Shown piece after piece: positions 40,688 through 49,279 of a DNA stretch of 64,000 nt. The notes under the pieces were generated by a model. The model was not told where the DNA came from and searched no databases. It was given only the letters and a program-made list of their open reading frames with translations. The position numbers and the translations under genes are program-made. The stretch comes from Notoacmeibacter sp. MSK16QG-6 (GTDB lineage Bacteria; Pseudomonadota; Alphaproteobacteria; Rhizobiales; Rhizobiaceae): positions 558,001 through 622,000 of the forward strand of contig NZ_JAMYXM010000002.1 of assembly GCF_024158145.1 (NCBI RefSeq), in the 5' to 3' direction. The number at the start of each line of letters is the position of its first letter. The first letter of the stretch is position 1.

Positions 40688-41371
40688 TCAGAATTTGACG
40701 GCAATTCCGAGCTGGACATTATGGGTATAGAGATTGCCGTTCTCCGCCGTATCGCCATCGGAGTCGACAAAGTCGACGTCACCGGTCGCCTTGAAGCGAT
40801 AGCCGAGATCGATTGAGACGCGCTCGTTGACATCATAAGTAAGGCCGGCGCCAAGCTGACCCGCTACAGTCCAGTCGCTGTCATCTGTGCCCACACCGAA
40901 GCCCGGCACGTCGAAATCGACGTCGATATAGGCAGCGCCGACGCCGCCGCCGGCATAGACGCCCACACCGCGATACGCAAAGAGATCGACCCAGGCATTG
41001 CCGAGAATATAGACCGCATTGACGTCGCCATCGACGTCCGCGTCGACCGGCCCGACGGAAATGTCATCGGCGTCGAAGCGCTGATAGCTGACTTCGAGTT
41101 CGCCGCGGACCCTGCCGAACCGATAACCTGCCGTCGCGCCGACGACGAAACCGGTGTCGAGATCCAGATCGACATCACCCGTGGTCGCATCGAATTCCAT
41201 ATCGTGAGGAAAGGCCGCGCCACCGAAAATGGAGGCATAAAAATTGTGGGTCGGCACGTAAGCCACGGTCTCGGGAACCGGCTCATAAACGACAGCGTCT
41301 GCGGCCACTGCCACCGGGATCGACCCGACAAGAGCAAGAGTCGCTGTAGTGGCAATAAGATATTTTTTCAT
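40688..41371 (-). CDS. Outer-membrane beta-barrel protein, Omp25/Omp31 type
   Basis: A 227-residue exported protein with a signal peptide (MKKYLIATTATLALVGSIPV..VAADA) and eight predicted amphipathic beta strands ending in a C-terminal Phe (LGIAVKF), the recognition signal for the BAM complex. Repeats of GYRFGRVRGELEVSYQRF, GGGVGAAYIDVDF and DLGYRFK type match the small Omp25/Omp31 and RopB barrels of Rhizobiales. It is acidic and Asp-rich in its loops. It probably supports outer-membrane integrity. Confidence 0.88.
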   Translation of the reverse strand: MKKYLIATTATLALVGSIPVAVAADAVVYEPVPETVAYVPTHNFYASIFGGAAFPHDMEFDATTGDVDLDLDTGFVVGATAGYRFGRVRGELEVSYQRFDADDISVGPVDADVDGDVNAVYILGNAWVDLFAYRGVGVYAGGGVGAAYIDVDFDVPGFGVGTDDSDWTVAGQLGAGLTYDVNERVSIDLGYRFKATGDVDFVDSDGDTAENGNLYTHNVQLGIAVKF

Positions 41372-41625
41372 GATGCCCGTCCTTCAAACGAGGTTATCTT
41401 CAGATCCGCTAAATAAGCGCCTTTACGTCGAGGACATCCGAAAACCGCGACTGGCTGGCGGTGGCGGCCGCCGGTTTGAAAATGACCGTGACAAAATCGG
41501 CACAGAGCGAGTTGCAAAACGCAATGAAACTCCGATGATTTCATTGGATGGAGGACCCAGCGCCGTTGACCCCTGCCTGCCGGGAACCGCAGATTAGGTC
41601 CAGCATGATGGACAGGGAGACGTTT

Positions 41626-42012
41626 ATGAACCCGGAACTGCCAGCGGGCCGCTCGACGATGCGCGTTCCCGCCATGCCCGCAAATGCCAATTCAGCCGGC
41701 GATATTTTCGGCGGTTGGGTGATGTCCCAGATGGACTTGGCGGCGGGCATCCACGCCGCCGAGCGGGCGGGCGGACGTGTAGTGACCAAGGCCGTGCGGG
41801 AGATGGCTTTCGAACTTCCCGTCAAGATCGGCGATACGGTGGCAGTCTATACCGATATCATCTCGGTCGGCCGAACCTCAATTCTGTTGAGCGTCGAAGC
41901 ATGGGCCCAGCGCCACCTCACACGCGAAAGCGTGCGCGTCACACGTGCAGAATTCATCATGGTGGCGCTGGACGCGGAAGGCCGGCCGACCGCGGTGCCG
42001 ACAGGCGGCTGA
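41626..42012 (+). CDS. Acyl-CoA thioesterase, YciA-like
   Basis: A 128-residue hotdog-fold thioesterase. The motif NSAGDIFGGWVMSQMDLAAG contains the catalytic Asp/aromatic region of the YciA/BACH group, and VKIGDTVAVYTDI and SVRVTRAEFIMVALD follow in the expected order. These enzymes hydrolyse a range of acyl-CoAs to keep the CoA pool free. The ATG at 41626 is preceded by GGGAG at a good distance; earlier in-frame starts lack one. Confidence 0.9.
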   Translation: MNPELPAGRSTMRVPAMPANANSAGDIFGGWVMSQMDLAAGIHAAERAGGRVVTKAVREMAFELPVKIGDTVAVYTDIISVGRTSILLSVEAWAQRHLTRESVRVTRAEFIMVALDAEGRPTAVPTGG

Positions 42013-42237
42013 CAACGGGTTTTATTCCAAGTTTTACTTGCCGGACCGCAATGTTCGGGCAATAATCAAGTCGATACGGGCGATGGGCTCGGTGGATAGA
42101 CCCTTCGCGCCGCGACGACTGTTCCCCGATCTCACACTCGTATGACGGTTGGCAGCAGCCGTTTCCACTCCCGTCGGGCCATGACCTCCCCCGCCATGGC
42201 TCGACAGACTTTCGCAGAGGGGGAGGGACGACTTCGA

Positions 42238-42450
42238 ATGAGCCAGACCGGCACCGTCAAATTCTTCAATACTGAAAAAGGCTTCGGCTTCATCACTCCC
42301 GAGGAAGGCAGCACGGACGTGTTCGTGCATATTTCCGCCGTTCAGGCCTCGGGGCTGGACACGCTGTCCGAGGGACAGAAAGTCAGCTTCGAAACCGAGC
42401 CGGATCGCCGTGGCAAGGGGCCGAAGGCGGTCAACCTCACCACGCTCTGA
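42238..42450 (+). CDS. Cold-shock domain protein
   Basis: A 70-residue Csp-family protein, a single OB-fold that binds single-stranded RNA and DNA. RNP1 is KGFGFI (14-19) and RNP2 is VFVHI (28-32). The start at 42238 gives [11 protein letters not shown], the standard N-terminus. The upstream 225-base gap has no gene and may hold a long leader, as is usual for this family. A strong terminator follows. Confidence 0.95.
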   Translation: MSQTGTVKFFNTEKGFGFITPEEGSTDVFVHISAVQASGLDTLSEGQKVSFETEPDRRGKGPKAVNLTTL

Positions 42451-42474
42451 CGGTCTTTGCCGATCGTGACATTC

Positions 42475-42510
42475 GAAAGGTCGCCCTTGGGCGGCCTTTC
42501 TTTTTTTATA
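42475..42510 (+). terminator. Terminator after the cold-shock gene
   Basis: GAAAGGTCGCCC (42475-42486) pairs with GGGCGGCCTTTC (42489-42500) with one G-T pair and a TT loop, and is followed by TTTTTTTAT. It is a textbook Rho-independent terminator. Confidence 0.9.
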
Positions 42511-42614
42511 TTCATATGAGTCTGAATATGCCGTTCAGGCGCCGTTCAGGCAGACAGGAGCAATCTTCGAAATACAGGCGGTGAGGACCGCCGATCCTAA
42601 TTCGGAGTAAACTC

Positions 42615-43136
42615 ATGTTCCGTCGCTTTTTTCACGCTACACTTTGCGCATCCATGATTGCCGGCATCGCCCTGCCCTCGGCGGCTCAGGCTGGCCCACG
42701 CCACAGCTACTACGAATATTACGAGAGCTATGACGATGGCTGGGACCGTGACCGGGATTGGGATCGCCGTCATATCAGAATAGAAGAACGCCGCCGTGCG
42801 GAGCGCCGGGCTGAACGCCGTGCCGAGCAGCGCCGCGCCGAACGGCGGGTCGAGCGACGTCGGGCAGAGCGCCGCCGCGACCGGGACGATGACGATGCAA
42901 AGAAATTCATTGCCGGAGCGGTTGTCGGATTGGCAACGGCAGCCATCATCTCCGGCGCGACCCGAAACGACTCCCGGCCAGTCTATCGGACTGCGCCCGC
43001 CCCGACCCGCATCGGCAGCCTGGAGCCGTGGACACCGGAATGGCGCCGTTGGTGCAGCGACCGCTACCGCTCTTTCAACCCCTCGACCGGTTTCTGGCGC
43101 GGTTATGACGGCAGAACCTATTTCTGCCGGCCCTGA
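42615..43136 (+). CDS. BA14K-family surface protein
   Basis: A 173-residue exported protein. A signal peptide (MFRRFFHATLCASMIAGIAL..AQA) is followed by a Tyr/Asp-rich segment, a long Arg/Glu/Ala helix with repeated RRAERR units (residues about 60-95), a hydrophobic GAVVGLATAAIISGA helix, and a C-terminal BA14K-like unit: WRRWCSDRYRSFNPSTGFW then GYDGRTYFC. BA14K proteins are lectin-like or immunoreactive surface proteins first described in Brucella and are confined to this order. A terminator follows at 43164. Confidence 0.85.
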   Translation: MFRRFFHATLCASMIAGIALPSAAQAGPRHSYYEYYESYDDGWDRDRDWDRRHIRIEERRRAERRAERRAEQRRAERRVERRRAERRRDRDDDDAKKFIAGAVVGLATAAIISGATRNDSRPVYRTAPAPTRIGSLEPWTPEWRRWCSDRYRSFNPSTGFWRGYDGRTYFCRP

Positions 43137-43163
43137 CGGCAGTTGATGGTAGAAACAACAATC

Positions 43164-43194
43164 GCCCGGCGGCTTCCGCCGGGCTTTTTATTTT
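43164..43194 (+). terminator. Terminator after the BA14K gene
   Basis: GCCCGGCGG (43164-43172) and CCGCCGGGC (43176-43184) form a perfect 9-bp stem with a CTT loop, followed by TTTTTATTTT. It may also serve the convergent MBL hydrolase gene. Confidence 0.88.
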
Positions 43195-43846
43195 AAGAGC
43201 CAGGCGCGATGAATGGATTGGTCCGACGTTCCTCGCCAAGCGTTCCGCCCGGACCATGACCACAGATAAACGAAACATCATCACCAAGCGGCAGGATCTT
43301 CGTCCGGATCGAGTCGATCAGCGTCTGCGTATCGCCACCCCATAAATCGGTGCGGCCGACCGAGCCACGAAACAGCGTGTCACCGACCTGCGCGAATTTA
43401 TTCGCAGAATTATGAAAGATCACATGGCCGGGAGCGTGGCCGGGCGTGTGATAGACATCGAACCGATGATCTCCAAAGGAAACGGTGTCGCCCTCGCTGA
43501 GCCATTGATCGGGCGTGCAATTTGTTGCCGGGTCCGGCGAGCCGAACATTCTGGCCTGTTGCTCAAGCTGTTCGAGAAGTGGCTTGTCGTCCAGATGCGG
43601 CCCGACAATTGGTACACCGCCCAGTTTCTGTTTCAGGTCCATCGCGCCGCCGGCATGATCGATATGGCCATGCGTCAGCCAGATCGCCTCGATCGTCAGA
43701 TCGTTGCTTTCGATCACACGCATGATTGTGGGTACATCCCCGCCGGGATCGACGACAACGCCGGCGCGGCTCTCTTCATCGAACAGAAGGGTGCAGTTCT
43801 GCTGGAAGGCCGTAACCGGTACGACGCCGAATGATAGCTTACCCAT
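43193..43846 (-). CDS. MBL-fold metallo-hydrolase (glyoxalase II-like)
   Basis: A 217-residue metallo-beta-lactamase-fold hydrolase. The metal motif is T-H59-G-H61-I-D63-H64-A, and the further ligands are in HTPGHAPGHVIFH and VGDTLFRGSVGRTDL. Size and motifs fit the YcbL/glyoxalase II-like subgroup, often hydrolases of glutathione thioesters or related compounds. It is a single gene, divergent from the MarR regulator. Confidence 0.9.
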   Translation of the reverse strand: MGKLSFGVVPVTAFQQNCTLLFDEESRAGVVVDPGGDVPTIMRVIESNDLTIEAIWLTHGHIDHAGGAMDLKQKLGGVPIVGPHLDDKPLLEQLEQQARMFGSPDPATNCTPDQWLSEGDTVSFGDHRFDVYHTPGHAPGHVIFHNSANKFAQVGDTLFRGSVGRTDLWGGDTQTLIDSIRTKILPLGDDVSFICGHGPGGTLGEERRTNPFIAPGS

Positions 43847-43957
43847 AAAATTCTCCGTTGTGGACGGCTGCGGACCTTAGTCAGACCCGCCGGCGAAGAA
43901 CAGGCAACAATGGCCGGTTCTTGTGCGCGGAGCACGGCTTGCCTATGATATGTCAGC

Positions 43958-44527
43958 ATGACTGACTTGTTCGGCCCGGAGACCGATTGCTGCATGGCAC
44001 AAGCACCATCTGCAACCGATAGCGGATCGGCCGGCACGAGAGTGGCGACGGTGCGGACGGCGCGTTACGCCAACATGCAGGAATTGCTTTTTTTCGCCTA
44101 TCGGGATTTTACGGCGGGACCGGACGCCATTCTCAGCGAGTACGGTTTCGGGCGCGCGCATCATCGCGTTCTGCATTTTGTGCATCGCTGGCCCGGCCTG
44201 ACAGTCGCCGATCTGCTGGAAATTCTCGGTATCACCAAACAATCCCTCGCACGGGTGCTGAAACAACTGATCGATGCCGGCCATATCGAGCAGAAAACCA
44301 ATGTGCGGGACCGCCGCCAGCGTGAACTGTACCTGACGGATGAGGGCGAAAATCTCGCAGCCGCGCTGTCGGCGCCGCAATGGCGGCTGATCGAACAGGC
44401 GTTGCACGCGGCCGGCACAGAACATTATGACGCAATTGTCGCCTTTTTACGCCGTATGATCGATGAGGACGGCCGCCTCGCCATGGGTGCGCTGGAAGAT
44501 CATCGCAGACGCTCCGAAGGAGATTGA
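43958..44527 (+). CDS. petP: MarR-family regulator, PetP type
   Basis: A 189-residue MarR regulator. The winged helix-turn-helix is TVADLLEILGITKQSLARVL followed by the wing TNVRDRRQRELYLT. It stands directly before an OmpR-type response regulator, an arrangement known as petP-petR in Rhodobacter and many rhizobia, where PetR-type regulators affect bc1 and related genes. The start is not certain; an ATG at 43994 is also possible. Its stop lies 5 bases before the next start. Confidence 0.82.
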   Translation: MTDLFGPETDCCMAQAPSATDSGSAGTRVATVRTARYANMQELLFFAYRDFTAGPDAILSEYGFGRAHHRVLHFVHRWPGLTVADLLEILGITKQSLARVLKQLIDAGHIEQKTNVRDRRQRELYLTDEGENLAAALSAPQWRLIEQALHAAGTEHYDAIVAFLRRMIDEDGRLAMGALEDHRRRSEGD

Positions 44528-44532
44528 GTGCC

Positions 44533-45267
44533 ATGTCCCTACTGGAAGAGATGCGATCGCCCGCAGGCATGCCGCACCCCGACGACGAGAAGATGCATCT
44601 CCTCATCGTCGACGATGACAGCCGTATCCGCGAACTGCTCCAGACCTTTCTGATCCGAAGAGGATTTCGCGTCACTGTGGCCGAAGACGCCGCCACAGCG
44701 CGGCGGGCATTGCAGGGCCTTACGTTCGATCTCATAATTCTGGACTGGATGATGCCAGGCGAAGACGGTGTGTCGCTCACCAAGTCACTCCGGGAGACGT
44801 TGAACGTTCCGATCCTGATGCTGACAGCCAAGGCGGAGACCGACAGCCGGATCGACGGTCTGGAAGCCGGCGTCGACGATTATCTGCCCAAACCGTTTGA
44901 TCCTCGCGAATTGCTCCTTCGGATCGAATCGATCCTTCGTCGCGTCTCGCCGCCTCGTGAAGACGAACCGGCCATTGTGACCTTCGGTCCCTTTACCTGG
45001 GCAACCGCAGCGCGCGAGTTGAAGCATGCCGGCGAGCCAGTCCATCTAACGGATCGCGAGCAGGACATGATGGGCATCTTCGTCGCGCGATTGGGAGAGA
45101 CGGTGCCCAGGCATGAACTGGTGGCCGACGGCGTGGAGGTCGGTGAGAGAACCATCGATGTCCAGATCAATCGCCTGCGGCGCAAGCTCGAAACCGACTC
45201 CGCCAATCCGCTTTGGCTGCAGACCGTTCGCGGCATCGGATATCGGCTGAACCCCGCTATCGGATGA
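44533..45267 (+). CDS. petR: OmpR-family response regulator, PetR type
   Basis: A 244-residue response regulator. The receiver domain has the acidic triad in LLIVDDDSR (27-29), phosphoacceptor Asp71 in LIILDWMMPGEDG and the lysine in YLPKPFDPRELL. The C-terminal winged-helix DNA-binding domain ends TIDVQINRLRRKLE and VRGIGYRLN. GAAGGAG precedes the ATG at 44533. The downstream kinase gene overlaps the stop by 4 bases, so the three genes form one regulatory operon. Confidence 0.93.
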   Translation: MSLLEEMRSPAGMPHPDDEKMHLLIVDDDSRIRELLQTFLIRRGFRVTVAEDAATARRALQGLTFDLIILDWMMPGEDGVSLTKSLRETLNVPILMLTAKAETDSRIDGLEAGVDDYLPKPFDPRELLLRIESILRRVSPPREDEPAIVTFGPFTWATAARELKHAGEPVHLTDREQDMMGIFVARLGETVPRHELVADGVEVGERTIDVQINRLRRKLETDSANPLWLQTVRGIGYRLNPAIG

Positions 45268-46694
45268 GCGTCGAACCCGGCACAAGGCAAGAGACATCAG
45301 ACCCGCCGATCGGACGTTCGCCGGGTCGATTGATCCTGTCCGTGCTGATCGCGATACGCGAGGGCTGGCGCAGGTTCTGGCAGCCGATTTTTCACCGTCT
45401 GCCCAAACGACTCTATGCCCGGTCGCTGATTATCGTGATCGCGCCCATGCTGATCCTGCAGTCGGTTGTGGCGCTTGTCTTCATGGAGCGTCACTGGAGC
45501 CGCGTCACCGAGATGCTCTCCGACAGCGTCTCGCAGGAGATCGCCGCCATCATCGATCTGATCGAGGCGCAACCGAACACCGCCGATATGGAGCGAATCT
45601 CGCAAATCGCCCGCGAGCGGTTCAATCTGCAAGTCGAGTTGCTGCCGGCAACACCGCTACCCAGCACGACCAGCAAGCCTTTTTTCTCGCTGCTCGACAG
45701 TGTTCTCTCGGAGCGTATCGAAGACAATATCGGTTTGCCGTTCTGGATCGATACGGTCGGCCAGTCCCGCTTCGTCGAAATCCGCATCGCACTCGATGAC
45801 GCAGTGCTTCGAGTGGTCACGAACCGCAACCAGGCCTACGCCAATAATAGCGAGATTTTCATCTTCTGGATGGTCGGCGCATCCATCGTTTTGATCGCCG
45901 TGGCCGTCATCTTTCTACGCCAGCAGATACGACCGATTCAGCAACTCGCCGCCGCGGCGGAAAGTTTCGGCAAGGGCCAGCCCATGCCACCGGAATTTCG
46001 ACCGCGCGGGGCTGAGGAAGTCCGCAGGGCAAGCCTGGCTTTCATCCAGATGCGCAATCGTATCGAGCGCCAGATCGAACAGCGTACGGCCATGCTGGCG
46101 GGCGTCAGCCACGATCTGCGCACCATTCTGACGCGTTTCAAGCTGCAATTGGCGCTAGCCGCAGAGGATACGGATACCGAGGCTCTGGAACGCGATGTGG
46201 CGGACATGCAGACCATGCTGGAGGCCTATCTCGACTTCGCACGAGGCGACAGCGAGGAAGCCGTTGCGCCGTTCGATTTGGCCGCCTTCTTCCAGACCAT
46301 GGCAAACGAGGCCAAGCTGAAAGGCTGCGATGCCGTCTGGCATATCGAAGGCGATCCGCAATTGATCGTCAGACCGATCGCATTCGGGCGAATGCTGCAC
46401 AATGTCGTCGCCAATGCGATGCGGCACGGCGAACGTATCGCTCTATCGGCAACCCATTCCGACAAAACCGTTACGATCCGCATCGACGATGACGGCCCCG
46501 GCGTCTCGCCAGACAAATACGAGATGATCTTCCGACCCTTCACGCGGTTGGACGACGCCCGCAATCTGGATCAGTCGGGAACCGGACTCGGTCTGTCCAT
46601 CGCTCGCGATATCGCCCGCAGTCATGGCGGGGACATCCATCTGGACGAGTCCCGAATGGGCGGTCTCGAAGTCACGATCAGGCTACCGCTCTGA
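45264..46694 (+). CDS. Membrane sensor histidine kinase (EnvZ-like)
   Basis: A 476-residue sensor kinase with transmembrane helices near 54-74 and 198-218 and a periplasmic sensor of about 120 residues between them. A HAMP linker follows, then the dimerisation box with phospho-His283 (GVSHDLRTILTRFKLQL) and the ATPase domain with NVVANAMRHG (N box), DDDGPGVSPD (G1) and GTGLGLSIARDIARSHGG (G2). The H-box has Ile where most kinases have Pro after RT. The start overlaps the stop of the response regulator, its evident partner. Confidence 0.93.
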   Translation: MSVEPGTRQETSDPPIGRSPGRLILSVLIAIREGWRRFWQPIFHRLPKRLYARSLIIVIAPMLILQSVVALVFMERHWSRVTEMLSDSVSQEIAAIIDLIEAQPNTADMERISQIARERFNLQVELLPATPLPSTTSKPFFSLLDSVLSERIEDNIGLPFWIDTVGQSRFVEIRIALDDAVLRVVTNRNQAYANNSEIFIFWMVGASIVLIAVAVIFLRQQIRPIQQLAAAAESFGKGQPMPPEFRPRGAEEVRRASLAFIQMRNRIERQIEQRTAMLAGVSHDLRTILTRFKLQLALAAEDTDTEALERDVADMQTMLEAYLDFARGDSEEAVAPFDLAAFFQTMANEAKLKGCDAVWHIEGDPQLIVRPIAFGRMLHNVVANAMRHGERIALSATHSDKTVTIRIDDDGPGVSPDKYEMIFRPFTRLDDARNLDQSGTGLGLSIARDIARSHGGDIHLDESRMGGLEVTIRLPL

Positions 46695-46706
46695 CGGCGG
46701 AACGGG

Positions 46707-47066
46707 TCAGAAGAGCCGGCCGCCTATCGGCACGTTGTGATCTGGAGCGAGCAGCACGACTTCGCCATCATCATCCGGCACGCCGAGGGTCAGTACCTCG
46801 CTCATGAACGGGCCGATCTGGCGTTTCGGAAAGTTTACCACCGCCAACACCTGTCGGCCTATCAGCTTGTCGGGCTGATAATATTTGGTGATCTGCGCGC
46901 TGCTTTTCTTTTCGCCAATTGGGTCGCCAAAATCGATCCGCAGCTTGATGGCCGGTTTGCGCGCTTCAGGAAACGGTTCAGCGGCAACGATCACCCCGAC
47001 CCTGATATCGATCTTTAGAAAGGTCTCGAAATCGGTTTCGGATGCCGGCGCCCCGCCCTTGTCCAT
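46707..47066 (-). CDS. csaA: CsaA-like tRNA-binding domain protein
   Basis: A 119-residue protein consisting of one tRNA-binding OB-fold of the CsaA / MetRS-C type. Conserved features are FLKIDIRVGVIVAAEPFPEA, ALKLRIDFG-type strand, SAQITKYYQP, and AVVNFPKRQIGPFMSEVLTLG. CsaA binds tRNA in vitro and has been described as a secretion-related chaperone in Bacillus. The start is placed at the ATG at 47066; an in-frame TTG nine bases upstream is the alternative. Confidence 0.88.
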   Translation of the reverse strand: MDKGGAPASETDFETFLKIDIRVGVIVAAEPFPEARKPAIKLRIDFGDPIGEKKSSAQITKYYQPDKLIGRQVLAVVNFPKRQIGPFMSEVLTLGVPDDDGEVVLLAPDHNVPIGGRLF

Positions 47067-47071
47067 GACAA

Positions 47072-47569
47072 TCAAGCCGTGCCGAATGTTTCGAAGATCG
47101 CCGCCGCCATGGCGTCTTCCGAACGCGCGCCTTCGATAACGAAATGAAACGCCTGGAAATAGGCTTCGCAGCTTTCCAGCGATGCGGCGAGAAGGCGCTC
47201 GACCTGCAGCGCCGTCGGCTCCAGCCCGCCCGGAAGGATCAGCGAATGGCGAAACATGACCGCCCCTTCGCTTTCCCAGAGGTCGAAGTGCCCGAAGAGC
47301 AACTGTTCGTTGATGATGGAGAGAAGCCGGGTGATCTCGCTCTGGCGCTGGCGCGTCACCGTCATGTCAAAGGCGCAAGCCAAATGAAGGGCTTCGTGCT
47401 CATCGAGCCATGAATAGCTGACATGGTAATCGGCCCACTGCCCCGCCACCGAGATTGCGATCTCATCATCGGTCGTACGCTCGAAGCTCCAGCGATTGTC
47501 GTTGGCCACCGATTCGATGACATCCACCGGATGAACGTCACGCGGATCGAAAATGGAATGGAGCGCCAT
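47072..47569 (-). CDS. YbjN domain-containing protein
   Basis: A 165-residue protein of the YbjN family. After DPRDVHPVDVIESVANDN come the strand pattern WSFERTTDDEIAISVAGQWA and the conserved MTVTRQRQSEITRLLSIINEQ segment, then a helical end. YbjN proteins are suppressor or regulator proteins of unclear mechanism, structurally like type III secretion chaperones. The stop is 5 bases before the csaA start. The upstream region is rich in GANTC sites. Confidence 0.85.
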   Translation of the reverse strand: MALHSIFDPRDVHPVDVIESVANDNRWSFERTTDDEIAISVAGQWADYHVSYSWLDEHEALHLACAFDMTVTRQRQSEITRLLSIINEQLLFGHFDLWESEGAVMFRHSLILPGGLEPTALQVERLLAASLESCEAYFQAFHFVIEGARSEDAMAAAIFETFGTA

Positions 47570-47879
47570 GTAAGCTGTTCCTCGTCGCCTTTTCGAGACC
47601 CCATGCCGCCGCGCATGAGGCCTCCCTGCCCCGATCCTCGCTTGGCCGGAAAAGGCTTGGGCTCGAATCATCTTGTAGATTCAGTCTATTGATCCGGAAT
47701 CCTGGCGAAAGCCCCAAGGCGATTTGAACAGTGAACAACGACACTTCCGGTTGAATCAATTGATTCAGAGATCACCGATAAGTGACTCCTACATCTGCCT
47801 TTTTCGAACCGACGCATTTGTTGAAAACTTTTTGTGAAAACGCACGAACGAAAATAATGGGCGCGGCATGAAGGCCGGC
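47570..47879. other. ybjN upstream region with clustered GANTC sites
   Basis: A 310-base gap with no gene. It contains five GANTC sites within about 100 bases (47665, 47678, 47697, 47753, 47762) and a 16-base perfect palindrome at 47752-47767. The stretch from 47770 to 47860 is AT-rich. ybjN is transcribed leftward away from this region. Confidence 0.6.
47752..47767. promoter_or_regulatory. Perfect 16-base palindrome with two GANTC sites
   Basis: TGAATCAATTGATTCA is identical to its reverse complement and contains GAATC and GATTC, both targets of the cell-cycle methyltransferase CcrM. It lies about 183 bases upstream of the ybjN start. A dimeric regulator binding here could be sensitive to methylation. 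Confidence 0.5.
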
Positions 47880-48287
47880 CTATTCAGCGTCCGTCGCAGC
47901 CTCGTCATCGACGTCGCCCAGCTTCGCTTCGAGCGCGGCCACGCGGTCGCCTAGCGCCTTTGCCTCGGCGCGAGCGCGTAACGCGACATCGCGCATGGCC
48001 TCGAACTCTTCGCGGCTGACGAGGTCCAGCGATCCCGTGAACCGCTCGGCCTGCGACCGGACGGCCGTTTCCACCTCGCGGCGCGCGCCCTGCGCTACAC
48101 CGGCCGCGTCCGTAACAAGACGGGCCAGTTCATCGAGGAGCCGGCCCGGCCCGGCTGCTCCACCCCGCCCGCTTTGACGGGGCCGGCCAAACGGGTCTGT
48201 ACCATAGGGATCTGCGCCATATGGGTCGCTACGCCCAGCGCCGGCGAAGTCATCCTGGCCGAAAAGGTTGCGGTCGTCGTTCTGCAT
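47880..48287 (-). CDS. ubiK: UbiK-family accessory factor
   Basis: A 135-residue protein with a Gly/Pro/Asp-rich N-terminus and a C-terminal alpha-helical coiled coil (RLLDELARLVTDAAGVAQGA, VSREEFEAMRDVALRARAEA). The second part is the BMFP/UbiK domain, which trimerises and aids late ubiquinone biosynthesis with UbiJ in enterobacteria. The long N-terminal DPYGADPYGTDPFG segment is extra. It is divergent from lgt. Confidence 0.85.
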   Translation of the reverse strand: MQNDDRNLFGQDDFAGAGRSDPYGADPYGTDPFGRPRQSGRGGAAGPGRLLDELARLVTDAAGVAQGARREVETAVRSQAERFTGSLDLVSREEFEAMRDVALRARAEAKALGDRVAALEAKLGDVDDEAATDAE

Positions 48288-48421
48288 GGCGCGCTCCAAA
48301 ATTCATCTGACTGTCGATGTAACGTGACTGTGCGGCGTTGCAAGACACATCTTGACCCGCGAGCAACGCCCCGCGCATGGTCCGCGCCATTCCCGCTCGA
48401 CGGCTAGAAGGAATCCTTTTC

Positions 48422-49279
48422 GTGCTGGACGCCCTGCGCCCCTTTGCTCTGATCTCCTATCCCGACATTGAGCCGATCATCTTTTCGGTCGGACCGCTCG
48501 CTGTCCGCTGGTATGGGCTGGCCTACATCGTCAGCCTTTTGTTGGGATGGTTCTACGTCAAGCGACTGCTGAGCAATGAGAGGCTATGGGCCTTTGGCAA
48601 GCCGCCCATGAGCGCACAGCAGGCAGACGACTTTCTGCTCTGGGCCGTTATCGGCGTGGTGCTCGGCGGCCGGCTCGGCTATGTCCTCTTCTACGAGCCG
48701 ATGCGCTACCTTACCGACCCAAGCGCCATTCTGCAGATTTGGTCTGGCGGTATGAGCTTTCATGGCGGCGCGCTTGGTACCATCCTCGCCATGATCCTTT
48801 ATAGCCGCCGACATGGCATTCCGACCTGGTCGATGCTCGATACCGTCGCTGCCGCCGTGCCGATCGGCTTGTTCTTCGGGCGCATCGCAAACTTCATCAA
48901 CGCCGAATTATGGGGCGCACCGACCGATCTGCCCTGGGCTATGATTTTCCCGACCGACCCGGAAGGACTGCCGCGCCACCCCAGCCAGCTCTACGAAGCG
49001 ATGCTGGAAGGTGTCGTGCTGTTTCTCGTTCTCCGCTGGCTGACGCACAGCCGCCTGATGCTGAAACGACCCAAATTCGTAGGCGGCGCATTTGTCGCGG
49101 GCTATGGCGTTTGCCGCATCCTGGTGGAATTTGTCCGCGTGCCGGACGCTCAGCTTGGCTATCTGCTCGGCGGCTGGCTGACGATGGGAATGGTGCTGTC
49201 GCTACCCATGGTGCTCGCCGGCACATGGGCGATGGTGACGGCGAAACGGCCGGAGCGCGAGACGGCACCCGCCCCATGA
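48422..49279 (+). CDS. lgt: Prolipoprotein diacylglyceryl transferase
   Basis: Lgt (285 residues) transfers diacylglycerol from phosphatidylglycerol to the lipobox cysteine of prolipoproteins at the inner membrane. About seven transmembrane segments, the core [13 protein letters not shown] with the essential His, and the signature [17 protein letters not shown] are present, followed by [11 protein letters not shown] use the GTG at 48422, which follows AGAAGGAATCC; an ATG 45 bases upstream lacks a site. It overlaps the MidA-type gene (ATGA). Confidence 0.96.
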   Translation: MLDALRPFALISYPDIEPIIFSVGPLAVRWYGLAYIVSLLLGWFYVKRLLSNERLWAFGKPPMSAQQADDFLLWAVIGVVLGGRLGYVLFYEPMRYLTDPSAILQIWSGGMSFHGGALGTILAMILYSRRHGIPTWSMLDTVAAAVPIGLFFGRIANFINAELWGAPTDLPWAMIFPTDPEGLPRHPSQLYEAMLEGVVLFLVLRWLTHSRLMLKRPKFVGGAFVAGYGVCRILVEFVRVPDAQLGYLLGGWLTMGMVLSLPMVLAGTWAMVTAKRPERETAPAP

